Below are positions 24,444-32,178 of a stretch of DNA of 55,646 nt, piece by piece; the stretch's first letter is position 1, and every line of letters begins with the position of its first letter. Origin of the DNA: Haloarcula sp. DT43 (GTDB taxonomy: Archaea > Halobacteriota > Halobacteria > Halobacteriales > Haloarculaceae). Under the pieces are notes generated by a model. The model was not told the origin of the DNA. It saw only the letters and a list, made by a program, of their open reading frames with translations, and did no database searches. Made by a program: the position numbers and the translations under genes. The stretch is taken from NCBI RefSeq assembly GCF_037078405.1, contig NZ_JAYMGZ010000007.1:1-55646 (forward strand), read 5' to 3'.

Positions 24444-26123
24444 CTACGACGGCTCGCTGTCGTCGGATTCGACGAGCGGCTCCGGGCTGTCTGTCGCCTG
24501 TGCCTCGCCGTCTGTCTGTTCGTCCCCGTCGGCTGCCCCCTCCGGCTCGTCGTCGCCGTTTTCCAGTCCCGTCACGTCGCCGTTCCAGTCCCCCGTGATG
24601 CCGTCGGTCGACTCCGCGGGGTCCTCGCTACCTTCGCTGATGGCCGTCGACTCGGTGAACGCGGCCACGTCGTAGTCAGAGCGTGCGTAGACGCGTCCGA
24701 GCAGGCGGTGGGACCGCGACTGGATGGCTTCGAGGAACCGGTCCGAGACGATGGAGCGGACGATTTCCTCCAGCGACTCCTCGCGTTCGTCGACGGTGTC
24801 CATCACGCCCAGGTCTATCTGTGCGCCCGCCATGTCGGCGTGGCCGCCGGCTGAGCCTATCTGCCCGAAGGCGTCCCGCAGCACCTCGCCGAGGTCGATG
24901 TCGGCCCCGCGAGCCCGCGCGGACGCGTAAATGGTCCCGTCGACGACGCCGTAGACCATCGTCGTCTGGACGCCTTCGAGGTCGAGCAGCCTGTCGGCCG
25001 CCTGCGCCAGCGCGTCCCGGTCGCTGATTTCGCCGACGCCGGTCAGGAGCACCGACCCCTCCTGGTCGCGGTTCGCAATCGCGCGGCCGATGACCGACAG
25101 CGTCTCCGGACTCACGCTCGGGTCCTCGATGCGCTGGAGCGTCGCCATGTCGGCGTCGGTGACGAGGTGTGCGGCGGCCTCGAAGTCCGCGACCGAGACC
25201 TCCCGGCGGAAGTCCTTCGTGTCGACCTGGATGCCGAACAGCAGACCGGTCGCGATGGGGGTCGAAAGCTTGACGTCGTACCGCTGGAGGTAGTCGACGA
25301 GCAGCGTACTCGTCGCCCCGACGCCGCTCCGGAGGTCGACGAACCGGGCCTCTATCGGGACGCGGGGCGGGTGGTGGTCGATGACGATGTCGATTTCGGT
25401 CTCGGGGGGGAGCTGGTCGTTGACGCCGGCCCTGGAGTGGTCGACCAGCGCGAACCCGTCGAACTCGGCCAGTTCCGCCGGCGAGTCGGCGTCGAGGTTC
25501 CGGAGGTCGAACTCGAGGAGGTTGACGAACGCCCGGTTCTCCTGGTGGGAAATCTCCCCGTAGTAGCAGACGGTCACCTCACAGCCGGCTCGCTCCGCCA
25601 GCGCGCCGAGGGCGACGGCGCTGGCAATGGCGTCCGGGTCGGGGTTGTCGTGCGTGACGACGGCGAGGTGGCCGTCGATGTCCCGAAGGACCTGGTGTAG
25701 CTGTCTGGCCCGCGTCCCCTCGTCGCCGACCGCCTGGACGACGTGGTCCGTGACGACTGCCTCCGGCGTGACCAGCCGGTCCGCCGCGGTGTCGAGTCGC
25801 GCGCGCTGGTCGGCCGTCGCGCCGCGGCCGGCGTAGGCGAGCAGGAACGCGTCGGGAAAACACTCGCGTGCGGCCGTCGCCGCCTCGGCGTTTCGCTCGG
25901 GGTCCTCGCTGGCGACGACGACGCTCTCGGGGCGAACGTCCAGCCCGCCGAGGACGGCCGGGTCGGTCTGGTCGGCCTCGAAGACGTTGATGCCGTCCGC
26001 CCGGAGCGTTTCGGCGCGGTGCTCGTCCTGTGTCACGACCGCCAGGTCGCCGCGGTCGTCGCTAATCGCGTCGAGAAGGTCCGCGGCGGTCGGGCCGAGT
26101 CCGAGCACCAGCCGAGAAAGCAT
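24444..26123 (-). CDS. DHH/DHHA1 phosphoesterase with N-terminal TrkA-N domain
   Basis: Residues 1-130 are a Rossmann TrkA-N-like domain (LVLGLGPTAADLL ... DPERNAEAATAAR). Residues ~155-330 are a DHH phosphoesterase core with VTHDNPDPDAIASAV, DHSRAG and VIDHHPPR as the metal site. The DHHA1 end carries QIGSAGGHADMAGAQID. After residue ~490 is an acidic disordered tail. Family members cleave nanoRNA or cyclic dinucleotides, or act on single-strand DNA ends. The Rossmann part may bind NAD or a cyclic nucleotide. The substrate cannot be read from sequence. TATA-like TTTTTAGAC is 26 bp before the ATG. Confidence 0.85.
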   Translation of the reverse strand: MLSRLVLGLGPTAADLLDAISDDRGDLAVVTQDEHRAETLRADGINVFEADQTDPAVLGGLDVRPESVVVASEDPERNAEAATAARECFPDAFLLAYAGRGATADQRARLDTAADRLVTPEAVVTDHVVQAVGDEGTRARQLHQVLRDIDGHLAVVTHDNPDPDAIASAVALGALAERAGCEVTVCYYGEISHQENRAFVNLLEFDLRNLDADSPAELAEFDGFALVDHSRAGVNDQLPPETEIDIVIDHHPPRVPIEARFVDLRSGVGATSTLLVDYLQRYDVKLSTPIATGLLFGIQVDTKDFRREVSVADFEAAAHLVTDADMATLQRIEDPSVSPETLSVIGRAIANRDQEGSVLLTGVGEISDRDALAQAADRLLDLEGVQTTMVYGVVDGTIYASARARGADIDLGEVLRDAFGQIGSAGGHADMAGAQIDLGVMDTVDEREESLEEIVRSIVSDRFLEAIQSRSHRLLGRVYARSDYDVAAFTESTAISEGSEDPAESTDGITGDWNGDVTGLENGDDEPEGAADGDEQTDGEAQATDSPEPLVESDDSEPS

Positions 26124-26158
26124 ACCGTGGAGTCAGCGCTGGAGCGTCTAAAAACCCG

Positions 26159-26587
26159 TCACTTCAGCCGTTCCTGCAGAAACGACGGATGCGCGGCGGT
26201 AACGCCGTCGAGCGCGAGAATCTTGTCCTCGATGACGTCGGCCAGCGAGTCCCCGTCTATCGCCCGGACCTCCGCCATCAGCATGTGGTCGCCGCTCGAC
26301 GTGTACAGTTCCTCCATCTCCGGGATGTCCTTGAGGTTCCGGGTGGCCTCGACGTAGCAGTCGCTCGCCACGTCGATGCCGACGAGGGCAATCGACTGCC
26401 CCGCAAGCTTCTTCGGGTCGACGTCGGCCGAGTAGCCGACGATGACGCCCTCCTCTTCGAGCTTCTGGATGTACTTCCGAACCGTCGGTTTCGATACGTC
26501 GGCACGCTCCGCGATTTCTGCGTACGAGGCCTGTGCGTCCTCTTCGAGGACCGACAGGATTCGACGCTCCGTGGACTCGGCACTCAT
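26159..26587 (-). CDS. Lrp/AsnC family transcriptional regulator
   Basis: This 142-residue protein has an N-terminal helix-turn-helix (YAEIAERADVSKPTVRKYIQ) and a C-terminal RAM domain (SIALVGIDVASDCYVEATRN ... GDHMLMAEVRAIDG). Such feast/famine regulators bind amino acids and form dimers to octamers. An AT-rich TATA (AAATATTTTTT on the minus strand, about 26611-26621) is centred 26-28 bp upstream. It lies 72 bp downstream of korB on the same strand and may regulate korAB or itself. Confidence 0.88.
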   Translation of the reverse strand: MSAESTERRILSVLEEDAQASYAEIAERADVSKPTVRKYIQKLEEEGVIVGYSADVDPKKLAGQSIALVGIDVASDCYVEATRNLKDIPEMEELYTSSGDHMLMAEVRAIDGDSLADVIEDKILALDGVTAAHPSFLQERLK

Positions 26588-26659
26588 GGACTATTCTTTT
26601 CGGTGCATGAAAAAATATCTTCCGAACCAGAAACCCACGTTCGGGGGGTATCCGCGGAG

Positions 26660-27598
26660 TTACTTGTGGTGTTCGAGGAGGTTGTCGTAGGTCCGCTCCC
26701 ACTCGGCGTCCTCGTCGAAGTACCGCTCCGCGAGCGGTTCCTCGGGCATCTCGCCGATGGCGCGTTTCTCCTGTCCGTAGGAGGGGCGCTCGTCCTCGAC
26801 GTACATCCGGCCGGTCAGCACTTCGCCCTCGTAGAGGCGCTCCTCGGTCTTTCGCATCATCTCGGCGGCTTCCGCCCGGTCCGAGACGTCGAAGTCGAAC
26901 TCGTCGGACTGCTGGACGTCCGTGTACGGGACGTAGTGTTTCGCGTCCTTGTTCCAGGTCGGACACTGGGTCAGGAAGTCGATGTGCGCGAAGCCGTCGT
27001 GTTCGATGGCCTCGGCGATGATTTCCTTGGCCTGGTTCGGGTTCACGGCGGCGGTTCGGGCGATGTAGGTCGCGCCGGCGTTGAGCTGCTGGGACAGGGG
27101 CCGAATCGGCGACTTCGCCGACCCGTGGGGCTGTGTCTTGGACTTGTGGCCCTTCGGCGACGTCGGCGACGTCTGGCCCTTGGTCAGCCCGAAAATCTCG
27201 TTGTTGAACACGATGTAGGTCATGTCGTGGTTCTCACGGGCCGTGTGGATGGTGTGGTTCCCGCCGATACCGTAGCCGTCGCCGTCCCCGCCGGCCGCGA
27301 TGACTTCGAGGTTGGGGTTGGCGAGCTTCGCGGCCCGGGCGACGGGCAGCGAGCGGCCGTGGATGGTGTGGAAGCCGTAGCTGTTGAAGTAGCTGTTGAG
27401 CTTGCCCGAACAGCCGATGCCGGTGAACAGCGCGACCTCGTCGGGGTTCTTGCCGACTTCCGGCATGGCCTGCTTGAGCGCCTTGAGGACGCCGAAGTCG
27501 CCACAGCCCGGACACCAGGTCGCCTGCGGTTCGATGCCGGGTGTGAACTCGTCTCGGTCTATCTCTCGTTCCTCGCCGATTGCGCTGAATGCACTCAT
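26660..27598 (-). CDS. korB: 2-oxoacid:ferredoxin oxidoreductase beta subunit (KorB/PorB-like)
   Basis: This 312-residue TPP-binding subunit oxidatively decarboxylates a 2-oxoacid with CoA, reducing ferredoxin. ATWCPGCGDFG gives Cys29 and Cys32, GIGCSGK gives Cys63 and LTQCPTW near residue 210 gives the fourth ligand position for one [4Fe-4S] cluster. The TPP-Mg motif is AAGGDGDGYGIGGNH, followed by NNEIFGLTKGQTSPTS. The C-terminus is typical of the haloarchaeal two-subunit enzymes. It starts 3 bp after korA. The 2-oxoglutarate enzyme is favoured over the pyruvate one by overall resemblance, but I cannot prove this. Confidence 0.9.
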   Translation of the reverse strand: MSAFSAIGEEREIDRDEFTPGIEPQATWCPGCGDFGVLKALKQAMPEVGKNPDEVALFTGIGCSGKLNSYFNSYGFHTIHGRSLPVARAAKLANPNLEVIAAGGDGDGYGIGGNHTIHTARENHDMTYIVFNNEIFGLTKGQTSPTSPKGHKSKTQPHGSAKSPIRPLSQQLNAGATYIARTAAVNPNQAKEIIAEAIEHDGFAHIDFLTQCPTWNKDAKHYVPYTDVQQSDEFDFDVSDRAEAAEMMRKTEERLYEGEVLTGRMYVEDERPSYGQEKRAIGEMPEEPLAERYFDEDAEWERTYDNLLEHHK

Positions 27599-27601
27599 AG
27601 G

Positions 27602-29500
27602 TTAGTCACCTGCCGCAGGTACGTACTTCATGTTGCTCGCGGCGAGTTCCTCGCCGTCGATGCTGGACTCGAACCCGTCGACGATTTCGGCGGGCTCGAA
27701 GGGGTTGCCGTTGTACTTCAGGAGACTCGACATCTTGTCGCCGTACTTGCCGAGTTCCTTCTGGGTCAGGCCGCGGAACTGCGCCGTGGCGTTCATCTCG
27801 ACGACGAGCGCTTCGTCGACTGATTCGAGCCACTCGGAGACTTCCTCCTTCGGGTACGGTGCCATGTCGGAGACGCCGAGCGCCTTCACGGAGTGGCCGT
27901 TCTCGTTGAGGCGGTCGACGGCCTCGAAGACGGTCCCCTGCTGGCTGCCCCACACGAGGATGCCGTGGTCGGCGTCCTCGGGTCCGTGGTAAGTCTGGTG
28001 GGACGTGTTCTCGTCCAGGTCGGCCCGGATGTCGTCGAGCTTGTTCAGCCGACGGTTCATCTGGGCGATGCGGTTCTCGGGGTCCTCGCTGATGTGGCCC
28101 GACGGGTTGTGCTCGTTGCCCGTCGCGAGGAAGCGACCGTCCTTCTGGCCCGGCACGGAGCGCGGGCTGACGTTCGAGCCGTCCTCCGGCTCGTGGAGGA
28201 ACCGCTGGAACTTCCCGGAGGAGTGGTGTGCCGCGTCCTGAATCTCCGCTTCGGTGAGGACCGACCCGGGGTCGGCGTTTGGTTCCTCGTCGAAGTGGCT
28301 TGCCGGGAGGTTCCGGAGCTCGCCCTGTATCTTCTGGTCGTAGATGACGATGGCCGGAATCTGGTACTCGTAGGCGATGCGGAACGCTGAGCGGGTCTGG
28401 GTGTAACACTCGCGGATGTTCGCCGGCGCGAACACGACGCGGGCGGAGTCGCCCTGTGACGTGTACAGGACGTGTTCGAGGTCGGCCTGCTCGGGCTTGG
28501 TCGGCATCCCCGTCGAGGGGCCGGCCCGCATCGCTTCGACCAGCACGATAGGCGTCTCGGTCATCTCCGCCAGTCCGAGCGGTTCGGACATCAGCGCGAA
28601 GCCACCGCCGGAGGACCCGGACATGGCCTTCACGCCGGCGTGGGACGCACCGAGCGCCAGCGCGGCGGCCGCGATTTCGTCCTCGACCTGCTCGGAGATG
28701 CCGCCGAACTCGGGCAGGTGTTGGGACATGATGGTGAACACGTCGGTCCACGGTGTCATGGGATACCCCGAGATGAAGCGACAGCCCTCGTCGATTGCGC
28801 CGTAGGAGATGGCGTTCGAGCCCGAGAGGATGACCTGCTCCTCGTCGTGGGAGCCCTCGGGGACCTCGATGTCGTGGTCGATGTCGAGTTCGCTCGCGGC
28901 TTCGTAGGCGTCGTGCAGGACGTTGAGGTTCGCCTCCTGCATGTCGCCGCTCATGTTCTGCTTGATGAGCTTCTCGAACTCGTCGGTGCTGATGTCGAGG
29001 ATGGCCGCGGTCGCGCCGATACCGGCCGTATTCCGCATAATCTCGCGACCGTGCTCCTTGGCGATGCCGCGGAGGTCCATCGGGACGACGTGCCAGTCGT
29101 TCTCCTCGGCGGCCTCCTCGAGACCGATTTCGTCGACGTCCTCGTCGTCGAGCAGCCCCTCGTCGTACAGCAGGACGCCGCCCTCGCGGAGGTCGTCGAA
29201 GTTCTCGTACAGCGGTTTCAGCTCCTCTTTGCCGTAGTAGGCCTCTTCCTGTGGGTTCCGGGCGAAGGAGTCACCCAGGGCAAGCAGGAAGTTGTAGCCG
29301 TCCCCGCGGGACTGTACCGGCTCGTCTTTCGCACGTACCTCGACGTACGTGTGGCCGCCACGGATACGCGACGGGTAGTGACGATGTGTGAACACGTTCA
29401 GCCCCGACCACATCAAGGCCTTCGCGAAGTTCTGGCTTGTCGAGTCGATTCCGTCACCGGAACCTCCGGCGATTCGCCAGATTAGTTCGTTGTCTGTCAT
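27602..29500 (-). CDS. korA: 2-oxoacid:ferredoxin oxidoreductase alpha subunit (fused gamma-alpha, KorA/PorA-like)
   Basis: This 632-residue protein fuses a gamma domain (about 1-195: WRIAGGSGDGIDSTSQNFAK ... SRIRGGHTYVEVRA) to the alpha domain (from about 215: GSNAISYGAIDEGCRFISGY, PMTPWTDVFT, MSGSSGGGFALMSEPLGLAE). Fusion is standard for haloarchaeal enzymes. It forms an operon with korB (3 bp gap). The promoter is likely the TTTAGTC near 29555-29564, giving a leader of about 35 nt, unlike the mostly leaderless neighbours. The enzyme replaces the NAD-linked dehydrogenase complexes in haloarchaeal central metabolism. Confidence 0.92.
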   Translation of the reverse strand: MTDNELIWRIAGGSGDGIDSTSQNFAKALMWSGLNVFTHRHYPSRIRGGHTYVEVRAKDEPVQSRGDGYNFLLALGDSFARNPQEEAYYGKEELKPLYENFDDLREGGVLLYDEGLLDDEDVDEIGLEEAAEENDWHVVPMDLRGIAKEHGREIMRNTAGIGATAAILDISTDEFEKLIKQNMSGDMQEANLNVLHDAYEAASELDIDHDIEVPEGSHDEEQVILSGSNAISYGAIDEGCRFISGYPMTPWTDVFTIMSQHLPEFGGISEQVEDEIAAAALALGASHAGVKAMSGSSGGGFALMSEPLGLAEMTETPIVLVEAMRAGPSTGMPTKPEQADLEHVLYTSQGDSARVVFAPANIRECYTQTRSAFRIAYEYQIPAIVIYDQKIQGELRNLPASHFDEEPNADPGSVLTEAEIQDAAHHSSGKFQRFLHEPEDGSNVSPRSVPGQKDGRFLATGNEHNPSGHISEDPENRIAQMNRRLNKLDDIRADLDENTSHQTYHGPEDADHGILVWGSQQGTVFEAVDRLNENGHSVKALGVSDMAPYPKEEVSEWLESVDEALVVEMNATAQFRGLTQKELGKYGDKMSSLLKYNGNPFEPAEIVDGFESSIDGEELAASNMKYVPAAGD

Positions 29501-29671
29501 TGTGAAATCCTCGGCCCCAGCTCTGGTGCCGTACCAGTCCGTTGGGGGGCCATGACTAAAGATTTTCCACTATATCACCACTCATTAATCGTTATCTTTC
29601 GCCTCAGGACCTCAGGTTGCCGTTTTCGAACTGACGAATCGTCGCTATTTGCACGTATTCTGACGGCTGTG

Positions 29672-29679
29672 TTATATAT
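29672..29679 (+). promoter_or_regulatory. TATA box upstream of the DICT-domain gene
   Basis: TTATATAT is the strongest TATA-like run in the 242-bp gap between korA and the DICT gene. Transcription would begin near 29702, leaving a leader of about 40-65 nt before the start codon. Confidence 0.5.
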
Positions 29680-29766
29680 CACGATGACACGTGTCGCCGT
29701 CGATTCCCCGCACGTGTTCCCCCGCCCGCAACGACTAACACAGTGACTACCGATGTACAGTCGAGG

Positions 29767-30486
29767 ATGTCGTTAACGGAACTCATCGCCGGCGTCGAGG
29801 ACCACCGAAAGACGCTGACTATCTTCAACGCCGGGCCGAAAGCGGCCGAAGACCTCCGCGAGCGCTTCGCGGACCGCAACGTCCGCGTCCAGACCGAGCA
29901 GACCGAGAGCGGGCGGCCGGGGGAGTTCATCACTCTCAGCGACGACGGGGAGGTCATCGCGGCCGCGAGCCTCGACTCGTTTACCGACTCGCTCGACGAG
30001 GGACGACAGTACATCACGAGGGAGAACAGCCCGTACGCGTCGATTCTCGACCACCTCGACGAGACGATGTTCACCTCGTGGTCCATCCAGCGGATGACCG
30101 CCGCGTCGCGCGAGATAGAGGACCGCGCGTGGCGGGTGGGCCAGGGGGCCCTCCACGCTGGCTTCCAGACGCTCTCGACCCTGCAGGGCGAACTCGACCT
30201 CTACGAGCGGCTGGGCGAGACCGACGTGGACGTCCACGCCTACGCCGTCCCCGACATCGAACCGCCCGAGCACAGCACCTTCTCGCTGCACCTGGAGCGG
30301 TCCGACGAAATCGCCGACTCGTGGTTCGTCGTGTTCGACGGCGGCGGCGACCCGACCCAGAAGTGCGCCCTGCTGGCGGAAGAGCGCGAGCCACGCGAGT
30401 TCTACGGCTTCTGGACCTACGACGAGTCGACGGTCGACTGGATTGTCGACTATCTGGAGGAGACGTACGGCTACCTCGAACAGTGA
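29767..30486 (+). CDS. DICT sensory domain protein
   Basis: MSLTELIAGVEDHRKTLTIF begins the DICT domain (a sensory domain seen with diguanylate cyclases and two-component proteins), here standing alone over about 240 residues. The second half carries SWFVVFDGGGDPTQKCALLA and EFYGFWTYDESTVDWIVDYL, the conserved DICT end. No kinase or HTH domain is present, so it is a ligand or light sensor waiting for a partner, as commonly seen in haloarchaea. A GTG at 29743 adds eight residues and cannot be excluded. It is divergent from korA. Confidence 0.82.
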   Translation: MSLTELIAGVEDHRKTLTIFNAGPKAAEDLRERFADRNVRVQTEQTESGRPGEFITLSDDGEVIAAASLDSFTDSLDEGRQYITRENSPYASILDHLDETMFTSWSIQRMTAASREIEDRAWRVGQGALHAGFQTLSTLQGELDLYERLGETDVDVHAYAVPDIEPPEHSTFSLHLERSDEIADSWFVVFDGGGDPTQKCALLAEEREPREFYGFWTYDESTVDWIVDYLEETYGYLEQ

Positions 30487-30555
30487 ACGCTCCCTCCGAC
30501 CCGGCTCTCGCGGCCCCGACGACGGTTCGCGTCCCGGTCGCTCCCAAGTAACGAC

Positions 30556-30735
30556 ATGTCCTCCAGCGAACCCCGACAGTTCCGTATCGAGGAGACCGGA
30601 GCGCGGGTCAACGGTCTCGAACTGGAGTTGCACCTGTTTTTCGGCGTCTGGGCCGTCGTCGAGCGCGGCGAGGACCGGTGGGTCGTGGCCACCGACGACG
30701 GCGAGCGCCGGACGCTCGTCGCAGTCTCCGACTGA
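30556..30735 (+). CDS. Small hypothetical protein, 59 aa
   Basis: The frame MSSSEPRQFRIEETGARVNG ... RRTLVAVSD has a haloarchaeal acidic composition and a beta-strand alternation (VWAVVERGEDRWVVATDDGE). It starts 69 bp after the DICT gene on the same strand and converges on the MBL gene. There is no TATA of its own, so co-transcription with the DICT gene is likely. No family is recognised. Confidence 0.5.
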   Translation: MSSSEPRQFRIEETGARVNGLELELHLFFGVWAVVERGEDRWVVATDDGERRTLVAVSD

Positions 30736-30752
30736 ACGCAGCGGACCGCGAA

Positions 30753-31550
30753 TCAGGCTCCGGTTCCAGCCACGTTCTCGAACACTGCGGGGTCGTGGCC
30801 CAGCAGCACCTCGGCCCCCGTGGCGCGCTGGCGGTCTCGGCACCGCTCCAGGCTCTCCTTCCAGGCACCGTTGTTCCACAGGAGGCTCGTCGCCATCGGC
30901 TGGCCGGCGTAGTTCGCCTCGACGTACGCTTCGTCGCCGACGACCAGCAGCGGCTGTTCCGGGCGGTCGATGAAGGCGCCCATGAGACCCGGCGTGTGTC
31001 CGGGGAGGTGCAGCAGTTCGATGCCGTCTGCGAGGTGGTAGCTGTCGCCGTGGACGATTTCCCAGTTCAGGTCGCGGTCGAAGTCGCTGGCCAGATAGGC
31101 GATAGAGCCCTCGTCCGTGTTCGCGCTGTAGTACGCGTACGGGAGTTCTTTGCGGTGGACGTAGATTGGAACGTCCGTTCCCGCGAAGTTGTGCAGGCCG
31201 CCGGCGTGGTCCAGGTGCAGGTGGCTCATCACGACGGCGTCGACGTCGTCGACGCTGTAGCCCGCCGCTTCGAGGTCGGTCGACAGGGCGTGGTCGGCGG
31301 CGTCGACGTGTGCGAACGCTTCGTACAGCGGCGTCGGCCAGTACCCGTCCCCGGCCTCCGGATGGGAGCCGGTGTCCCAGAGGACAGTCAGGTCCGGCGT
31401 CTCCACGACGAGGTTCCAGACGACGTAGGTCTCGTAGTCGTGTTCCGGGTCGCGGTCGGACGCCGTCGCGACGCTGTGGCCGTCGACGACGAAGTTCCGG
31501 TCGGCCCGTACGCGGCCACGGTCGAGCAGTGTCACTGTGAGGTCGTCCAT
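30753..31550 (-). CDS. Metallo-beta-lactamase fold hydrolase (AHL-lactonase-like)
   Basis: This 265-residue protein carries the MBL zinc motif SHLHLDHAGG (about residue 109), a later His in LLHLPGHTPG, an Asp in LVVGDEAYVE and the final His in LLGHDPAV, enough for two zinc ions. Layout and length resemble N-acyl-homoserine lactonases, but the family spans many esterases and lactonases, so the substrate is unknown. TATA-like TCTTTACC is 26 bp before the ATG. It lies immediately left of the replication origin. Confidence 0.85.
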   Translation of the reverse strand: MDDLTVTLLDRGRVRADRNFVVDGHSVATASDRDPEHDYETYVVWNLVVETPDLTVLWDTGSHPEAGDGYWPTPLYEAFAHVDAADHALSTDLEAAGYSVDDVDAVVMSHLHLDHAGGLHNFAGTDVPIYVHRKELPYAYYSANTDEGSIAYLASDFDRDLNWEIVHGDSYHLADGIELLHLPGHTPGLMGAFIDRPEQPLLVVGDEAYVEANYAGQPMATSLLWNNGAWKESLERCRDRQRATGAEVLLGHDPAVFENVAGTGA

Positions 31551-31725
31551 GCGATAGCTACGGGCCGTGCGAAGGTAAAGAACGGTGCCGAACCGCGCCC
31601 TCGACGTGCTTCCCTTCGTGTTGTAGTGGACCTACAGCCGGTTGCCACGGTAACGCGGGTCTCGTCCCGGGTCAGCGGCGATTCCCTTTATATTGGAGCC
31701 AGCAGGAATAGCGGTGCACCCACAC

Positions 31726-31745
31726 ACACCACCCTGCAAGTGTTC
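31726..31745 (-). repeat. Origin recognition box, inverted copy
   Basis: ACACCACCCTGCAAGTGTTC is the exact reverse complement of the consensus box plus one base. It is the only copy in this orientation and bounds the AT-rich region on the left. The box plus the adjoining G-tract are mirrored by the box and C-tract at 33510-33551. Confidence 0.9.
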
Positions 31746-31756
31746 TGGGCGTTCTC

Positions 31757-31777
31757 GGGGGAGGGGGTGGGGAGGGG
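31757..31777 (+). other. G-tract (G-quadruplex-capable G-string)
   Basis: Four G-runs of 5, 5, 4 and 4 separated by single bases A, T and A form a near-perfect intramolecular quadruplex motif. G-strings next to origin boxes are reported in haloarchaea. It sits 11 bp inward of the inverted box. Confidence 0.75.
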
Positions 31778-31799
31778 CACTTTCCCCAGAGCGAACTTA

Positions 31800-32040
31800 A
31801 ATGAACGGACACTGGTGGAGAGGAACTGCCTCTCAGTGGAGTAGATATGGGCTTAGAGCGGTGAAAAGACGAATAGATGCGGCTAGACCTGATAATAGAG
31901 CTCATCACGGTTCGGTGACTAGCAGCAATAAGTTCATATACCATAAAATATAAAAACAAAATCTAGATTGACAGTCGAGTCAAAACGGACGGGACGAAAT
32001 CACAGGACTGAAGTGGTATAACTCAGGATTAGCTGTAGCG
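31800..32040. other. AT-rich putative DNA unwinding element
   Basis: The stretch is markedly AT-richer than the rest of the window, with its richest part around 31921-31970 (CATATACCATAAAATATAAA). It has no credible ORF and is enclosed by the inverted box at 31726 and the direct boxes at 32076 and 32122. Confidence 0.7.
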
Positions 32041-32075
32041 GCCCGCTCGTGCCCGTTCTCCGGAGCGGTTCGAGA

Positions 32076-32094
32076 AACACTTGCAGGGTGGTGT
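32076..32094 (+). repeat. Origin recognition box
   Basis: AACACTTGCAGGGTGGTGT matches the consensus exactly and closes the AT-rich region on the right, in opposite orientation to the 31726 copy. Confidence 0.9.
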
Positions 32095-32121
32095 GTGACT
32101 GCACGGCGCGAAAACACTTGA

Positions 32122-32140
32122 AACACTTGCACGGTGGTCA
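32122..32140 (+). repeat. Origin recognition box in the orc1 promoter
   Basis: AACACTTGCACGGTGGTCA is a two-to-three-base variant. A half-box AACACTTG lies just before it at 32113-32120. It ends 6 bp before the orc1 TATA box, over the expected BRE, so bound Orc1 should hinder TFB/TBP. Confidence 0.85.
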
Positions 32141-32145
32141 CTGGT

Positions 32146-32153
32146 TTTATATA
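32146..32153 (+). promoter_or_regulatory. TATA box of orc1/cdc6
   Basis: TTTATATA is centred about 29 bp before the ATG at 32179, giving a leaderless or nearly leaderless mRNA. It excludes the in-frame upstream start at 32134. Confidence 0.8.
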
Positions 32154-32178
32154 CGGTCACTCGAAAGGTGGGGGTACG

